Shown: positions 1 to 10,324 of the stretch, piece by piece
How the letters are laid out: each line of letters opens with the position of its first letter
Numbering within the stretch: the stretch's first letter is position 1
Origin: Dipteris shenzhenensis
Lineage: Eukaryota; Polypodiophyta; Polypodiopsida; Gleicheniales
NCBI GenBank assembly: GCA_047967505.1
Contig: CM106540.1
DNA length: 64,000 nucleotides
Direction: 5' to 3' (one strand)
Notes under the pieces: generated by a model
Seen by the model: only the letters and a program-made list of their open reading frames with translations
Told to the model about the DNA's origin: nothing
Databases searched by the model: none
Translations under genes and position numbers: made by a program

Positions 1-155
1 TTCATTTTGTGAGATAATTTTGGATAAAACATTTAAAAAAAAGAGGCTCTTATAAAACAAAACATTGACTCAAAAAGGAACCTTTTAAAAAATCAAATTA
101 GAAAAAATGACGTGACATGTTATTAAAACTAGAGTACATTTCAAAAAGAGCACAT

Positions 156-291
156 CACATTTGTACAAGAAGTAGATCATATAACTCAAAGCCATATGGT
201 GTCAAAAAACACCTTAATACAGTCACATTTGTACAAGAAGTAGATTATATAACTCAAAGCCATATGGTGTCAAAAAACACCTTAATACAGT
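156..291. repeat. Two-copy 68-bp tandem duplication
   Basis: Two adjacent 68-bp copies (156-223 and 224-291) begin with cacatttgtacaagaag and differ at about one base. The rest of 1-345 is AT-rich and shows no supportable gene. Such near-identical copies suggest a recent local slippage or unequal-exchange event. Confidence 0.85.
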
Positions 292-345
292 CTCTCTTAT
301 GTTCTTAATCACCCAAAGTCTAGAAGATCTCATCATTGGTCTCTC

Positions 346-1030
346 TTACTTCTCAACAACCCAATCTTTCACTGCCTCCACAGCTGTATCCTCAACATAA
401 TTACATGCAAAGAAGAAATTTAAGCAATCACAAATTGTTTCTTTATAATTTCTCTGAGAGGCTCTTATTGTTCTCTCAGCATCCGCATCAAATCGCCCAT
501 GACGAGAGCTGCGATAACGCAGGTTACTTAAGAAGTCTAAGAGATTGTGTCGTGCTTTTATCATTCGTCTTCTCGGGGGGGTCACTCATCATATGTACAT
601 AACCCTATCACGTGAGTTCAACAGAAGGATTTTTTTTATTTCTAAAATTTACAGAAATAAATATACATAAGGGACTATTTAAAATAGTTTTGGAAAAAAT
701 TTACAGATTTGTATAGAAAAGGGGTACATTTTATTAATGAAATTTTTTACAGATAAGGGACTTTAAATACAGGCCTTGAACGCACATGATATAGAGGGTT
801 TATACATAGTGACCCCCCCGAGTTCGTCTTAAAAGTCTTTCACTCTCTGCTATCTTGAGAGTCTCCTCCCTCTCTGCGTGCCTTTGTGCATTAAATTCCT
901 CTCTCTCCATGTGTGTCAAAGGAGAACCTTGTTGAATTCTGGCCTCTCTCTGTGCTCCTTGATCAGCAATCCATTCTTTGAGATTGTTAATTTCAAACTC
1001 CACGTCTTCGACAATGCTAAGGACATCCAT
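346..1030 (-). pseudogene. Charged hypothetical protein fragment split by a MITE
   Basis: I do not recognise this protein. The minus-strand frame from 1030 to 831 encodes a Glu/Arg-rich, probably helical stretch (EREEFNAQRHAEREE). It is interrupted by the MITE at 572-822 and resumes as a basic segment with FLSNLRYRSSRHGRF that ends at a TAA at 346. If the MITE and one copy of its 8-bp target duplication are removed, the two parts join in the same frame without a stop, which argues that this was one exon. It lies downstream, in transcription sense, of the Ulp1-like modules and could be the 3' part of the same transcription unit or an independent gene. No catalytic motif or membrane segment is visible. 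The function is unknown. Confidence 0.45.
572..822. mobile_element. 251-bp MITE with 15-bp TIRs and 8-bp TSD
   Basis: The element starts CTCGGGGGGGTCACT and ends with its exact reverse complement (15-bp perfect TIRs). It is flanked on both sides by TTCGTCTT (564-571 and 823-830), a perfect 8-bp target-site duplication. The interior is AT-rich and non-coding, with repeated phrases such as tttacagat and agggactat. An 8-bp duplication fits a hAT-like or P-like transposase acting in trans, although the terminus is not the usual CAGGG. It sits inside a minus-strand reading frame and breaks it. Confidence 0.88.
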
Positions 1031-1069
1031 GGGTGGGGAGATGATAACGAAAGGGAGATGAAGTACGAT

Positions 1070-1545
1070 GCAAGTAAGAAGAGAGTGTCTCTGAAAGGAC
1101 TAGGATGGAAGAATACAAGTTAATGAGAAGCACTAGGATGGATGAAAGAAGAGAGTGTTTGTGGAAGAACTACGATAGAAGAATACAAGTTATCAGGATG
1201 GATGAAAGAAGAGAGTGTTTGTGGAAGGACTAGGATAGAAGAATACAAGTTACTCAGAAGGACTACGATGTAAGAAATAAGAGAGTGTTTGTGGAAGGAC
1301 TAGGATGGAAGAATACAAGTGCACTAAGGCACAATGTGTTCACTATGATAAGGATAAGGGTTGGAATAAAGTGAGACGCACGACGTGTTCACTATGATAA
1401 GGATAAGGATAAGGGTTGGAATAAAGTGAGAGAAGCATTGGTAATGCTCTACTTTAAGTGAGTGGAGATTGTCCAACTGAATAAAAATTTGAGGTGCATT
1501 GGGAATGCTGTACTTTAAGTGAGTGGAGCATTGGGAATTAATACT
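1070..1545. repeat. Degenerate 60-72-bp minisatellite and short duplications
   Basis: Four irregularly spaced copies of a unit containing gagagtgtttgtggaagga and gatggaagaatacaagt occupy about 1078-1320. At 1340-1440 a phrase aaggataagggttggaata is repeated twice, and at 1430-1540 a phrase tactttaagtgagtggag is repeated twice. No coding potential is apparent. Confidence 0.7.
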
Positions 1546-1552
1546 TGCGAGT

Positions 1553-2375
1553 GAAATATATTACATCATCACATATTCATATCAAAATTCTCATCACACA
1601 AGGATTTATTTCCAAATAATCACATCATCACACATTCATATCATAAAATTGTGTGGATGAAGAAATATATTACAAATATTACATCATCACATATTCATAT
1701 CAAAATTCTCATCACACAAGGATTTATTTCCAAATAATCACATCATCACACATTCATATCATAAAATTGTGTGGATGAAGAAATATATTACAAATATTAC
1801 ATCATCACATATTCATATCAAAATTCTCATCACACAAGGATTTATTTCCAAATAATCACATCATCACACATTCATATCATAAAATTGTGTGCATGAAGAA
1901 ATATATTACAAATATTACATCATCACATATTCATATCAAAATTCTCATCACACAAGGATTTATTTCCAAATAATCACATCATCACACATTCATATCATAA
2001 AATTGTGTGCATGAAGAAATATATTACAAATATTACATCATCACATATTCATATCAAAATTCTCATCACACAAGGATTTATTTCCAAATAATCACATCAT
2101 CACACATTCATATCATAAAATTGTGTGCATGAAATATATTACAAATATTACATCATCACACATTCATATCAAAATTCTCATCACACAAGGATTTGTTTCC
2201 AAATAATCACATCATCACACATTCGTATCATAAAATTGTGTGCATGAAGAAATATATTACAAATATTACATCATCACATATTCATATCAAAATTCTCATC
2301 ACACAAGGATTTATTTCCAAATAATCACATCATCACACATTCATATCATAAAATTCTGTGCATGAAATAATTATA
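1553..2375. repeat. 118-bp tandem array, seven copies
   Basis: Copies marked by ttacatcatcacatattc start at 1561, 1679, 1797, 1915, 2033, 2148 and 2266. The period is 118 bp, with one 115-bp unit that lacks three bases. Units are almost identical, so the array is young or homogenised. Each unit itself contains two related halves (atcatcacatattcatatca and atcatcacacattcatatca), suggesting an older dimer. Confidence 0.92.
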
Positions 2376-2463
2376 TAAATATCATCAGTAAATGCCACTT
2401 AAGTAATAAGTCACAAATTGGTGTATAATCAACAAAAACTACAAACACAACATCATACATGCA

Positions 2464-3820
2464 TCACAACTCTTCTGATGCTTCTAGTGGAGAATGTGGC
2501 AACTCTTCTGATGCTTCCAATGGAGGCTGTGGTGCTCTAGATGTACACTCAATCTCTACTTCTTCTGTAGTATGTAGTGCTTTCGGAGTAGACTCAGTAT
2601 CCTCTTCCTTAAATGCAAGAAGCGGAGGCTGTGGCAACTCTTCTGATGCTTCCAGTGGAGGCTGTGGTGCTGTAGGTGTACACTAAGTCTCTACTTCTTC
2701 TGTAGTGTGCAGTGCTTAATTCACAGTAGACTCAGTCTCCTCTTCCTTAAATGCAAGCTCTGATATTGCTTCAATTGCATGTTGTATTCTAATGGCAGCA
2801 ACTAGGTCTCGAATGATTTCAGCCCTAAACAATTGTATATCCTCCTCTGAATATTTGAGCTCCAAAGAGTCTTCCGATGAGATCTGTGGCTTAAGTGAGA
2901 AAATTTCTTTGAAAATCAACATGCAGTTGTAGGCAACTCTCCACCCACAACTATGCCCATCTTCCTGCTCTACTACTAAATGCTTTTGGAAGTCTACTGA
3001 GTCTTTGTACTATCCTGTTTCTCTAATAGCAGATACCAACTTCTCAATCGACCTGCTCATCATGACATATTAAAAAAACTTAGTGTGTCTATTATATAAG
3101 GTACATAATATAGAAGTAACAATAGATTAATAGAATACTTACGTTTGCACTGAGCCATGAAAGCCTGCAATCGAGTTAACAAACCAACAATAGTTGTCTT
3201 CAAGGTCCCAAACCATCAGACTCCAATGTTCCCTACACGAATAATTGAGAACCATTATTATTTAACACAATGTTGCCAGTATAAGATGAAAATAAAGGTT
3301 GCCATGATACTTACATCTCGTGATATGCCATAAATAGGACTCGCACACCATGTAAATGTAAAGGCTGTAACCATTTACAAACATCGGCTATTGTCTTTCT
3401 GCTATCGCTAAGTATAGGAGAAAGGAGGGAATCCAACATATACACACGGTTTTGTACGGCTCTACCAAATCGTGAGATAACTATACTGCACCAACCAATA
3501 AATGAATATTAGCTTATTAGATTCAATCAAAATATTGAATTATCAAGCAGAGAAAAAGTTGTATCAAACCTGAGAATGGCCATCATAACGTTGTTATTAA
3601 CCTCATTTGAAGCTCTAGAGAGGATTGAAATCTCCTCTCCCCCAAATTCAAGATATTGAGGTCTATGTTGAATCATAACCCTAACATTAAAAGAGCTTCC
3701 CAATTCTTCCAATGAAGCCATGTTTGTAGAGTTGAGGTTTTCTATCCCCTTTGACTCTTTGATGGCATTCATTTCGCACTCCTCTGAGCCATTATCTATT
3801 TGCCTTGTGGGAGGGTCCAT
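2464..3820 (-). pseudogene. Ulp1-like C48 protease, module 3 with acidic tail
   Basis: Four exon-like blocks read on the minus strand. Block A (3820 to about 3570) ends VNNNVMMAILR. Block B (about 3498-3314) starts WCSIVIS and ends FMAYHEM. Block C (about 3235-3148) has EHWSLMVWDLED. Block D (3063 onward) has EQEDGHSCGWRVAYNC. The HW...D pair (His codon 3226-3228) and the Cys-Gly (Cys codon 2947-2949) match the catalytic His, Asp and Cys of Ulp1/SENP SUMO proteases. Block D carries an in-frame TAG at 3010-3012. Beyond a TAA near 2716 the frame continues as a duplicated acidic tail (APQPPLEASEELP) to a TGA at 2464-2466, with one more TAG. It is therefore probably inactive as it stands. The unit resembles modules 1 and 2 in exon order and lies immediately downstream of them. 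Confidence 0.75.
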
Positions 3821-4758
3821 AATGTTGCCCTTAATGATGTTATAAATGCATAGAGTCGATGCAAATCCGTATATGTTGACAGTGTGGTGTCATTTTGTAT
3901 CTCAAAAATTTGACCAAGTACCAAAAAGCAATTGTAGCCCACCCTCCATCCACAATTATAGATGTGGCTATTCTCTTGATGTGATACCTGACATGTTATA
4001 TACTCTATTTGTTGTGCCAAGTCACATTGCTGCATTACTGTGTCGATAGCACCTACTAACTTTCGAGCTGATCTGCACATCAAAACATATAACAACAATG
4101 AATATGTGCATTGCATATCAATCTACATGTCAAGAAGTGACAACAAGTGTAGTCTATACTTACTCTAACACAGTGCTATGGATGGATGTCATTGAGTTGG
4201 CAAAGAAGCACTTCTTCGCAAGGATGTCCACGACTACCAGACTCCAATGTGAGCTGCATTATCAATAAAGAATAATTACTGTGTTTGAGACAATTCTAGC
4301 AATGCAATAGAAAAAACAAGTAGGATTTGATGCTTACTTCTCATAATATGCTGTAAAAATAACTCGTGTGTCATTCATAGGAACATGCTTCAACCACTTG
4401 CAAACATCCTCTATGGTTTCTTCTTTGTTGCTAAGCACTTCCGAAATACGAGGATCGAGCATATATGAAACGCTTTGTATATTTTGTGGAAAATTTGCTA
4501 TAACATTATTATATTTAAAAAAAGAGTATTAGCTTCTTGGGTTTAATCAAAATAAGCAAAGTATAAAGCCAAGGAAAAGGCTACATCAAACCTGAGGATG
4601 GTTGTAATGACTTTGACATTAACCTCTTTCTTAGGATTCAAGAGGGTTGAAATCTCTTCTTCACCAAATTCAAAAAAATGAGATTGTTGTCGAATTAACA
4701 ACATAGCGGTGAATGAACTTCCAATCTGCTCCAATAGATTCATATTTTCATGACTCAT
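3799..4758 (-). CDS. Ulp1-like C48 protease, module 2
   Basis: This module has the same four blocks as its neighbours. Block A (4758 to about 4592) has FEFGEEEISTLL and ends ITTILR. Block B (about 4510-4341) ends VIFTAYYEK. Block C (about 4262-4165) has SSHWSLVVVDIL, with the His codon at 4247-4249. Block D (about 4079-3799) has SHIYNCGWRVGYNC, with the Cys codon at 3952-3954. His, Asp and Cys of the Ulp1 fold are present, but the usual QxDGxxCG approach to the Cys reads QENSHIYNCG, and block B lacks the WCS start seen in the others. I found no in-frame stop inside the blocks. It may be a separate gene or the middle domain of a multidomain protein. A SUMO- or ubiquitin-like target is inferred from family only. 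Confidence 0.7.
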
Positions 4759-4888
4759 CTTATTGAGAGAGTAGTCTACATCGTATTCTTCTTCACTTGC
4801 TATGTCTTCTACATCCTTCTTCTGCTATAAAAATATAAAAAAGTTATGCGATGTACACATTCCAAATAAAGGCTTAAACAAGCAGATA

Positions 4889-5185
4889 AGGTTTCATACA
4901 TGCTTTCATTAGAGTGAGTCTCTCCTCCGCTTGGAGAAAAAATTTAAAAAGTAAGGTTTCATACATGCTTTCATTAGAGTGAGTCTCTTCTCCTCTTGGA
5001 GGAAAAATTTAAAAAGTTATGAGTTTTACACATCCCAAATAAAAATAAAGGTTTAAATAATCATAGAAGTATAAAGATAGCATGCTTTCAATACACTCAG
5101 TCTCTTCTCCTCTTGGAAGAAAATATAAAAAAGTTATGAGATTTACACATCCCAATTAAAGGCTTGAACAAGCATACAAGTATAA
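4889..5185. repeat. Tandem copies of a short intron/exon-like segment
   Basis: The phrase catgctttcattagagtgag with agtctcttctcctcttggag and a following aaatttaaaaag occurs three times (about 4895, 4960 and 5088), with partial copies of acacatcccaa and caagtataaagataaggtt. These lie between protease modules 1 and 2 and look like slippage copies of linker sequence. Confidence 0.7.
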
Positions 5186-5195
5186 AGATAAGGTT

Positions 5196-6381
5196 TTATA
5201 CATGCTGCAATGTAGTCATATTTTCAGGTTGTTTCCCAATGGTAGTAATTAGACGCTGAATACTATCATCCCAAAATGCTAGCAGATCGGCTTCTGTATA
5301 TGATTCCATTTTGACTGGTAACTCCAAATCAAAAATCTCTCTAAGAAACAACATGCAGTTGTAGGCAACTCTCCACCCACAACTGTGCCCATCTTTTTGC
5401 TCCACTAGCAGACGTCTTTTGAATTCTACTTGATCTTGTTGCTCCGTGGTTGTTCTGACAGTAGATACTAGCCGATATGCAGCACTGTCCATCATGACAT
5501 ATTAAATATATTAATATGTCATGATCATAAGATACAAAATAAGAAAGTATTAAAAATATTAAGAGAATAATTACCTTGGGGAGTTGGCATGATAGCCTTC
5601 CATTGAATTCACAAACCATAAACGGTTGAGTTCAAGGTCCCAGACGATCAGACTCCAATGTGAGCTACACAACTAGAATAAAAATTATTATTGTTTTACA
5701 CAAACTTGTCAAAGAAATAGTAAAAATAAGGTTAGAGTTGATACTTACGCCTCATGATAAGGCATTAAGATGACTCACACCCCATCTAAATTCAAAGGGC
5801 TTAACCAGGTACAAACATCTTCTATAGTCTTTTGAGGAGAGCTAAGAATAGAAGAAAGGAGAGCATCGAGCATGTAGACACGATGCTGCACTGCACTAGG
5901 AAGCTGAGAAATAACTACACTACACCAAGAAATAAACAAACGTTAGCTCAAAGAATTGATTTGCATTCTGCACTAGGAAACTGATATATAACTACACTGT
6001 GAATAAATAAACAAATGTTACCTCATTGAAGTAGCAACAAATAAACAAACGTTACCTGAGAATGGCCAAGATAACATTGTCATTAACCTCTTTTAAAGGA
6101 TTGGAGAGGATTGAAACCTCCTCTCTACCAAAGCTCAAATACTGAGGTTCTCGTTTCAAAACGATCCTAACTTCAAATGAGCTCTCCATTTTATCCAATG
6201 CAGCTAAATTTGCAGAATCGGTCTCTGTCATAGCTTGTATTGTATGTTTGGGGTCATTCTGCTTTTCCATGCTGTCTTTAAAGCTCTTGTGCTCATGGGA
6301 TTCTTCAATCAAATTTAGAGGTGGTTGCATTGTTGAAGTAGAATGTTGAAGTAGAAGGGAGTGCCTCCGTATTGACTTCAT
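5196..6381 (-). pseudogene. Ulp1-like C48 protease, module 1
   Basis: Block A (6381 to about 6057) contains YLSFGREEVSIL and ends NVILAILR. Block B (about 5935-5752) starts WCSVVIS and ends VILMPYHEA. Block C (about 5672-5575) is SSHWSLIVWDLELN followed by FVNSMEG. Block D (5495-5196) has VEQKDGHSCGWRVAYNC and continues with an acidic LREIF segment. The catalytic set is complete: His 5658-5660, Asp 5637-5639, Gln in EQKDG, Cys 5379-5381. One TGA at 5775-5777 interrupts block B exactly where module 3 has an Arg codon CGA, a one-step CpG transition. The family removes SUMO-like modifiers in eukaryotes, and Ulp1-like domains are also carried by plant transposons. Which applies here is not decidable from sequence alone. 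Confidence 0.78.
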
Positions 6382-6489
6382 CCATTTCTTCTCCCTCTAT
6401 TGCCTGTAAACAAATATGAGAGATTAGATTCATTATCTTTAAATTTAAATCTTATTTAAAAAATTGTATTTAGTTGAGAAATAGAGAGT

Positions 6490-8121
6490 TCATACCGCTA
6501 AGTATTGTCGTAGTGGCCTTTTTTCATAACCCTGCGAGCCATAATTATCAAAGAAGGCATCATCATGTTTGTCTTCATCCACCAACCTCTCTCTGAACGG
6601 GTCATGTAAGTCCATCTTTTCATCATCATCAACTGGGACATTATGATCTTCAAGGTAATCATCCATGTCATCGGTGTCCTTGTGGTCTATCTCTTTTTCA
6701 TAGCCTGTGGTTAGATCTGCTTGAAGCTGAAAATAAGCCATGAAATGCTTATTTTTAATAATATTTACGGAGTTTCCTTTTCTAAGGAGATCCTCAAATA
6801 AATATCCCATCCTGCACAAGGTGACCTCCCAACCTGCCGGTAGCAAATTCTCCATCATGGTAAGCAAGAGACTCCCACTTTTTGCAGGACTTCCATAGTT
6901 GTTTTTTTGATAATGTATGGACCTCGGAATATCTTTCTCTTCTAGCATCAATCTCAAATTATTTGAATTCCCTCTTATGTTCTTTTGTAAGGAGTGATCA
7001 GGGTTGGGACTCTGCATACACAAAAAGAATGATTCAAGAGATTGAATCGCTATGCCACATACTCTTTTGCCTCTCTTTGCTGCATAAACACCACTATAGA
7101 TCTTCAAATCTGATGAATATGCTCGCTCTAGAGTAACCTGCATGGCTTCTTTGTCTTTTTTATCAACAAAAATGACAATGTTGCAAATTGCCACTTTGCT
7201 AATGGTGGTATATACTATTCTATCAATGAAGTTATGGATATCATCGCTAGAAACTTCATTGATAAAGAATAGTTGTGGCTTATCCCATGCTGACTCATTC
7301 TTGAAGAAGTCATATTCTGAGACTCCCCTGAGGTTCACAAGCTTTCCAGACTCTGCCGTAACCTCTACATTGAATTGAAAGCTCTGGTGCATATCTGTCG
7401 GCATCCTTATCTCGCTGATTAATCTTTCCACATATGCAACCACCTGTTGTGGGATTTCTTTTCTCATATAAGACGTTACTATTTCTGACCCATCTTCATC
7501 CTTTTTAATCCACCTGTTTGCCCATAGCTTTACCTTGGGTGTTGACAAAGAAGCTATATGCTTTACCACATTATAGTCATGAGTAAGTGGAATTTGTTTC
7601 TCTGACAACAAATACTTAATGGCACTATGCACTGCATCACGCCTCACCTGTACATTGATGCATTCTTCCATGCAGTGGTCTTTGTCTTTTTTCCCAAAAA
7701 ACCATTCTTTCTTTAAAATTTTTTGTGCTGCCATGGATGTATACTTGTCAGGTTAGTACTTTATAGGCCTCCACATCCTTGCCGTCAACTCCTTCTTATC
7801 CATTACCTTTGACTTTCCGGAGATAAATAAAGGAGCTTCATAGGTCAACTGTCCACGCTCACAAGCAATGCACGTTTCAAGCATCTCATTGAACACTTCA
7901 ATAGGACGAAATATGATAGAAGTGTAGTCGGCATATCTGTCCCTCACCACCTTCAGGCTTGTCATACTTTCTTCTCGCTCGTGAGTTCCCCTAGGCACAA
8001 CTGCACTCAAAGAAGTATAGAAGTTCGTGAGTGTGTCGGCGTCTGCTTTTGTGACCTTTCGCTTCAAATCAGGATTTGGAGAACCAAGTGTTTTCCATAT
8101 AACCCTTTCCTTCTGTAACAA
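6490..8121 (-). CDS. Unknown 544-codon frame upstream of the protease modules
   Basis: I do not recognise this protein. One frame runs from about 8121 (or from an acceptor-like ttgttacag at about 8113) to the TAG near 6490. It is broken only by a TAA at 7753-7755 that could derive from CAA. The N-terminal 120 residues are mixed; the middle has KKEWFFGKKDKDH and an FFINEVSSDD stretch; the C-terminus is very acidic (DHKDTDDMDDYLEDHNVPVDDDEKMD). No membrane segment or zinc-finger pattern is visible. It lies about 110 bp upstream of protease module 1 on the same strand, with an intron-like AT-rich gap between. It may be the N-terminal part of the same gene, or a companion gene in a transposon. 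Confidence 0.55.
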
Positions 8122-8802
8122 GGCGCTTCATATGACAATAAATGTAAAAAATAGCATAGAAGGCTTTACAAGGGTTTTTATGACAATAAAGGAGCTTAAA
8201 TATTTATACAAATGCAATAAAAATAACCAATAATCATCAAGCTCCAATATGTCCCATGACATGTAATCTGTCCACTGATATATGTAATCTGTCCACTGAT
8301 ATCTGCTCATGCAATCTGGCCACTGATAACTTCTTGGTAAATGGTAAAAGGTCTTATTTAATAGCATGTTATGAGTGTTAAACCGCATGTGAGCGAAGGG
8401 ACTGACAACGATTAGGAACTAATTAGAAAAATTTGAGCATGGCTTCGATTGGCAACTTGGAGCATTGTCTCTCCTCTAAGGCAATCTAATCTATGCTAAA
8501 CTATGCTAAACCAACCATCTTAGCGAAGAAAAGCAATAAATAATTTCTTTTTCTGTGTTCATTTTAATGTGATGGGGTTTAAGAGGCTTAAATATGCAAA
8601 AGAAGGGGTTTTGATGTAGAGGCTAAACTTGCATGTGAGATAAATGAAGAACAAGTATCTAAAGAAAAGTTAACATTTTTCAATTTAAAAGATGAATATA
8701 TATATAAATATTATCTCACCTTCAAAACAAACCATAAATTCACTCTTTTATAATTTTTTAAAAGTATAATATAAAACATGTAAATATATAAAACTCTCTT
8801 TA
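8122..8802. other. Non-coding upstream stretch
   Basis: This stretch is AT-rich. At 8262-8330 there are three imperfect copies of aatctgtccactgatat. A palindromic catgggacatattgg-like start and TATA-like runs occur near 8700, but no promoter can be assigned. No gene is seen. Confidence 0.5.
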
Positions 8803-8844
<42 letters not shown>

Positions 8845-9016
8845 CTCTCTCTCTCTCCCTCTCTCTCTCTCTTACCCTCTCTACCTCCCTACCTCTATCC
8901 TCTTGGCCGCTAGGATTTGTTATTCTTTCCCTCTCTATGTCTCTCTCTCTCTGAATTCTCTCTCTTAATCTCTCTCAGCCTTCCTCCCTCCCTCCCTTGG
9001 CGGCCACAGCCGTGAG

Positions 9017-9074
<58 letters not shown>

Positions 9075-9170
9075 CTCTCTCTACACCTCCCTCTCTTGGC
9101 AGCCACGGTCGCTAGAAGTTTCATTCTCTCTCCCTCTCTCTTTATCTCTCTCTGCCTAAGTCTCCCTCAT

Positions 9171-9228
<58 letters not shown>

Positions 9229-9501
9229 TCTCTCTTTCTCTCTCCCTCCTCTCTTCTCTCTCTCTCTCCCTCTCTTCTCTCTCTTTGTCTCTCTCTCTCT
9301 CTCTCCCTCTCTCTCTTTCTCTCTCCCTTCTCTCTTCTCTCTCTCTCTCTCCCTCTCTTCTCTCTCTTAATCTCTCTCCCTTCTCTCTTCTCTCTCTCTC
9401 TCCCTCTCTTCTCTCTCTTAATCTCTCTCCCCCTCTCTCCTCTCTCTTTCTTTCCCTCCCTACTCTTCTCTCTCGTTTAAGGAGCCCCTCTTCTCTCTGT
9501 G

Positions 9502-9547
<46 letters not shown>

Positions 9548-9720
9548 CTCTCTTTCTCTCCCTCCCTACTCCTCTCATTTCTCATTCTCTCTCTCCCTTT
9601 GGCGGCCACAGTCGCCAAGAGCCCCTCTTCTCTCTCTTAAATTCTTTCTTTCCCTCTCTCCTCTCTCCTCTCTCTTTCTCTCCCTCCCTATTCTCTCATT
9701 TCTCAAATTTACAAACTCAA
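8803..9720. repeat. (CT)n pyrimidine tract with GC-rich cores
   Basis: Long CTCTCT runs are broken by short islands: ttggccgctag near 8904, ttggcggccacagccgtgag near 8997, ttggcagccacggtcgctag at 9096, and ttggcggccacagtcgccaa near 9599. The apparent Ser/Leu-rich open frames here are by-products of the dinucleotide repeat and are not genes. The islands resemble the palindromic cores in the C-rich tract downstream. Confidence 0.9.
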
Positions 9721-10324
9721 ATATAAATAAAAAACTAATTAAAATAGAACTCAAAAACTCAAATAAGAAACTAATTTTAAAAGAATTGTAATGCCTTCTA
9801 AAAGACCCCCCTCCTCAAAAACTTTAACAATAAACTAATTGAAAAAGAATTGTAAGTAAAGAAAAAGAATTACAAGACGAATTTTAAGAAACAGAACTCA
9901 AAAACTTTAACAAGAAACTAATTGAAAAAGAATTGTAAGTAAAGAAAAAGAATTACAAGACCATGAAAAAGAATGCAAGTACCTAGAAAAAGTGAAATAA
10001 GTAAGGCTCCGCTTATCCTTTCTCTTCCGCTCTTGGTTGCTTCAATGAAATGAGGAGAGAGTTAGAATGAATGAATGGAAAGAAAAGGCATAAATTTGAA
10101 TTTTCAAAAAAGAGAGGGAAATTTGAATTCATTATAAATTTGAATTCAAATTTGTGTTCAACATTCTTCTCGTACGTTCCTTTTGAATTCAAATTTGTGT
10201 TCAACATTCTTCTTGATACTTTCTTCAACATTCTTCTTGATACTTTCTTCTCGTACGTCCCTTTCATTCTTCTCGTAAGTCAAATCTTATTTGTCGCTCT
10301 TGCTCCTCTTGTAAGAATTCGACC
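9721..10324. repeat. AT-rich spacer with two small tandem duplications
   Basis: Two 83-bp copies starting at ctcaaaaactttaacaa (9814 and 9897) are followed at about 10139-10270 by two or more copies of ttgaattcaaatttgtgttc and caacattcttcttgatactt. No gene is seen. Confidence 0.75.

Noticed and set aside
2459-2686. Plus-strand Ser/Gly/Cys repeat frame
   Set aside because: It is antisense to the duplicated acidic tail of the minus-strand protease module 3, which explains the repeats better.
3010-3012. TAG in protease module 3 as another C-to-T example
   Set aside because: It aligns with Glu rather than Gln in module 1, so the ancestral codon is ambiguous and it was left out of the list.
8997-9791. 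Long Ser/Leu-rich open frames
   Set aside because: They are produced by (CT)n in all frames; there is no compositional or domain evidence for a protein.
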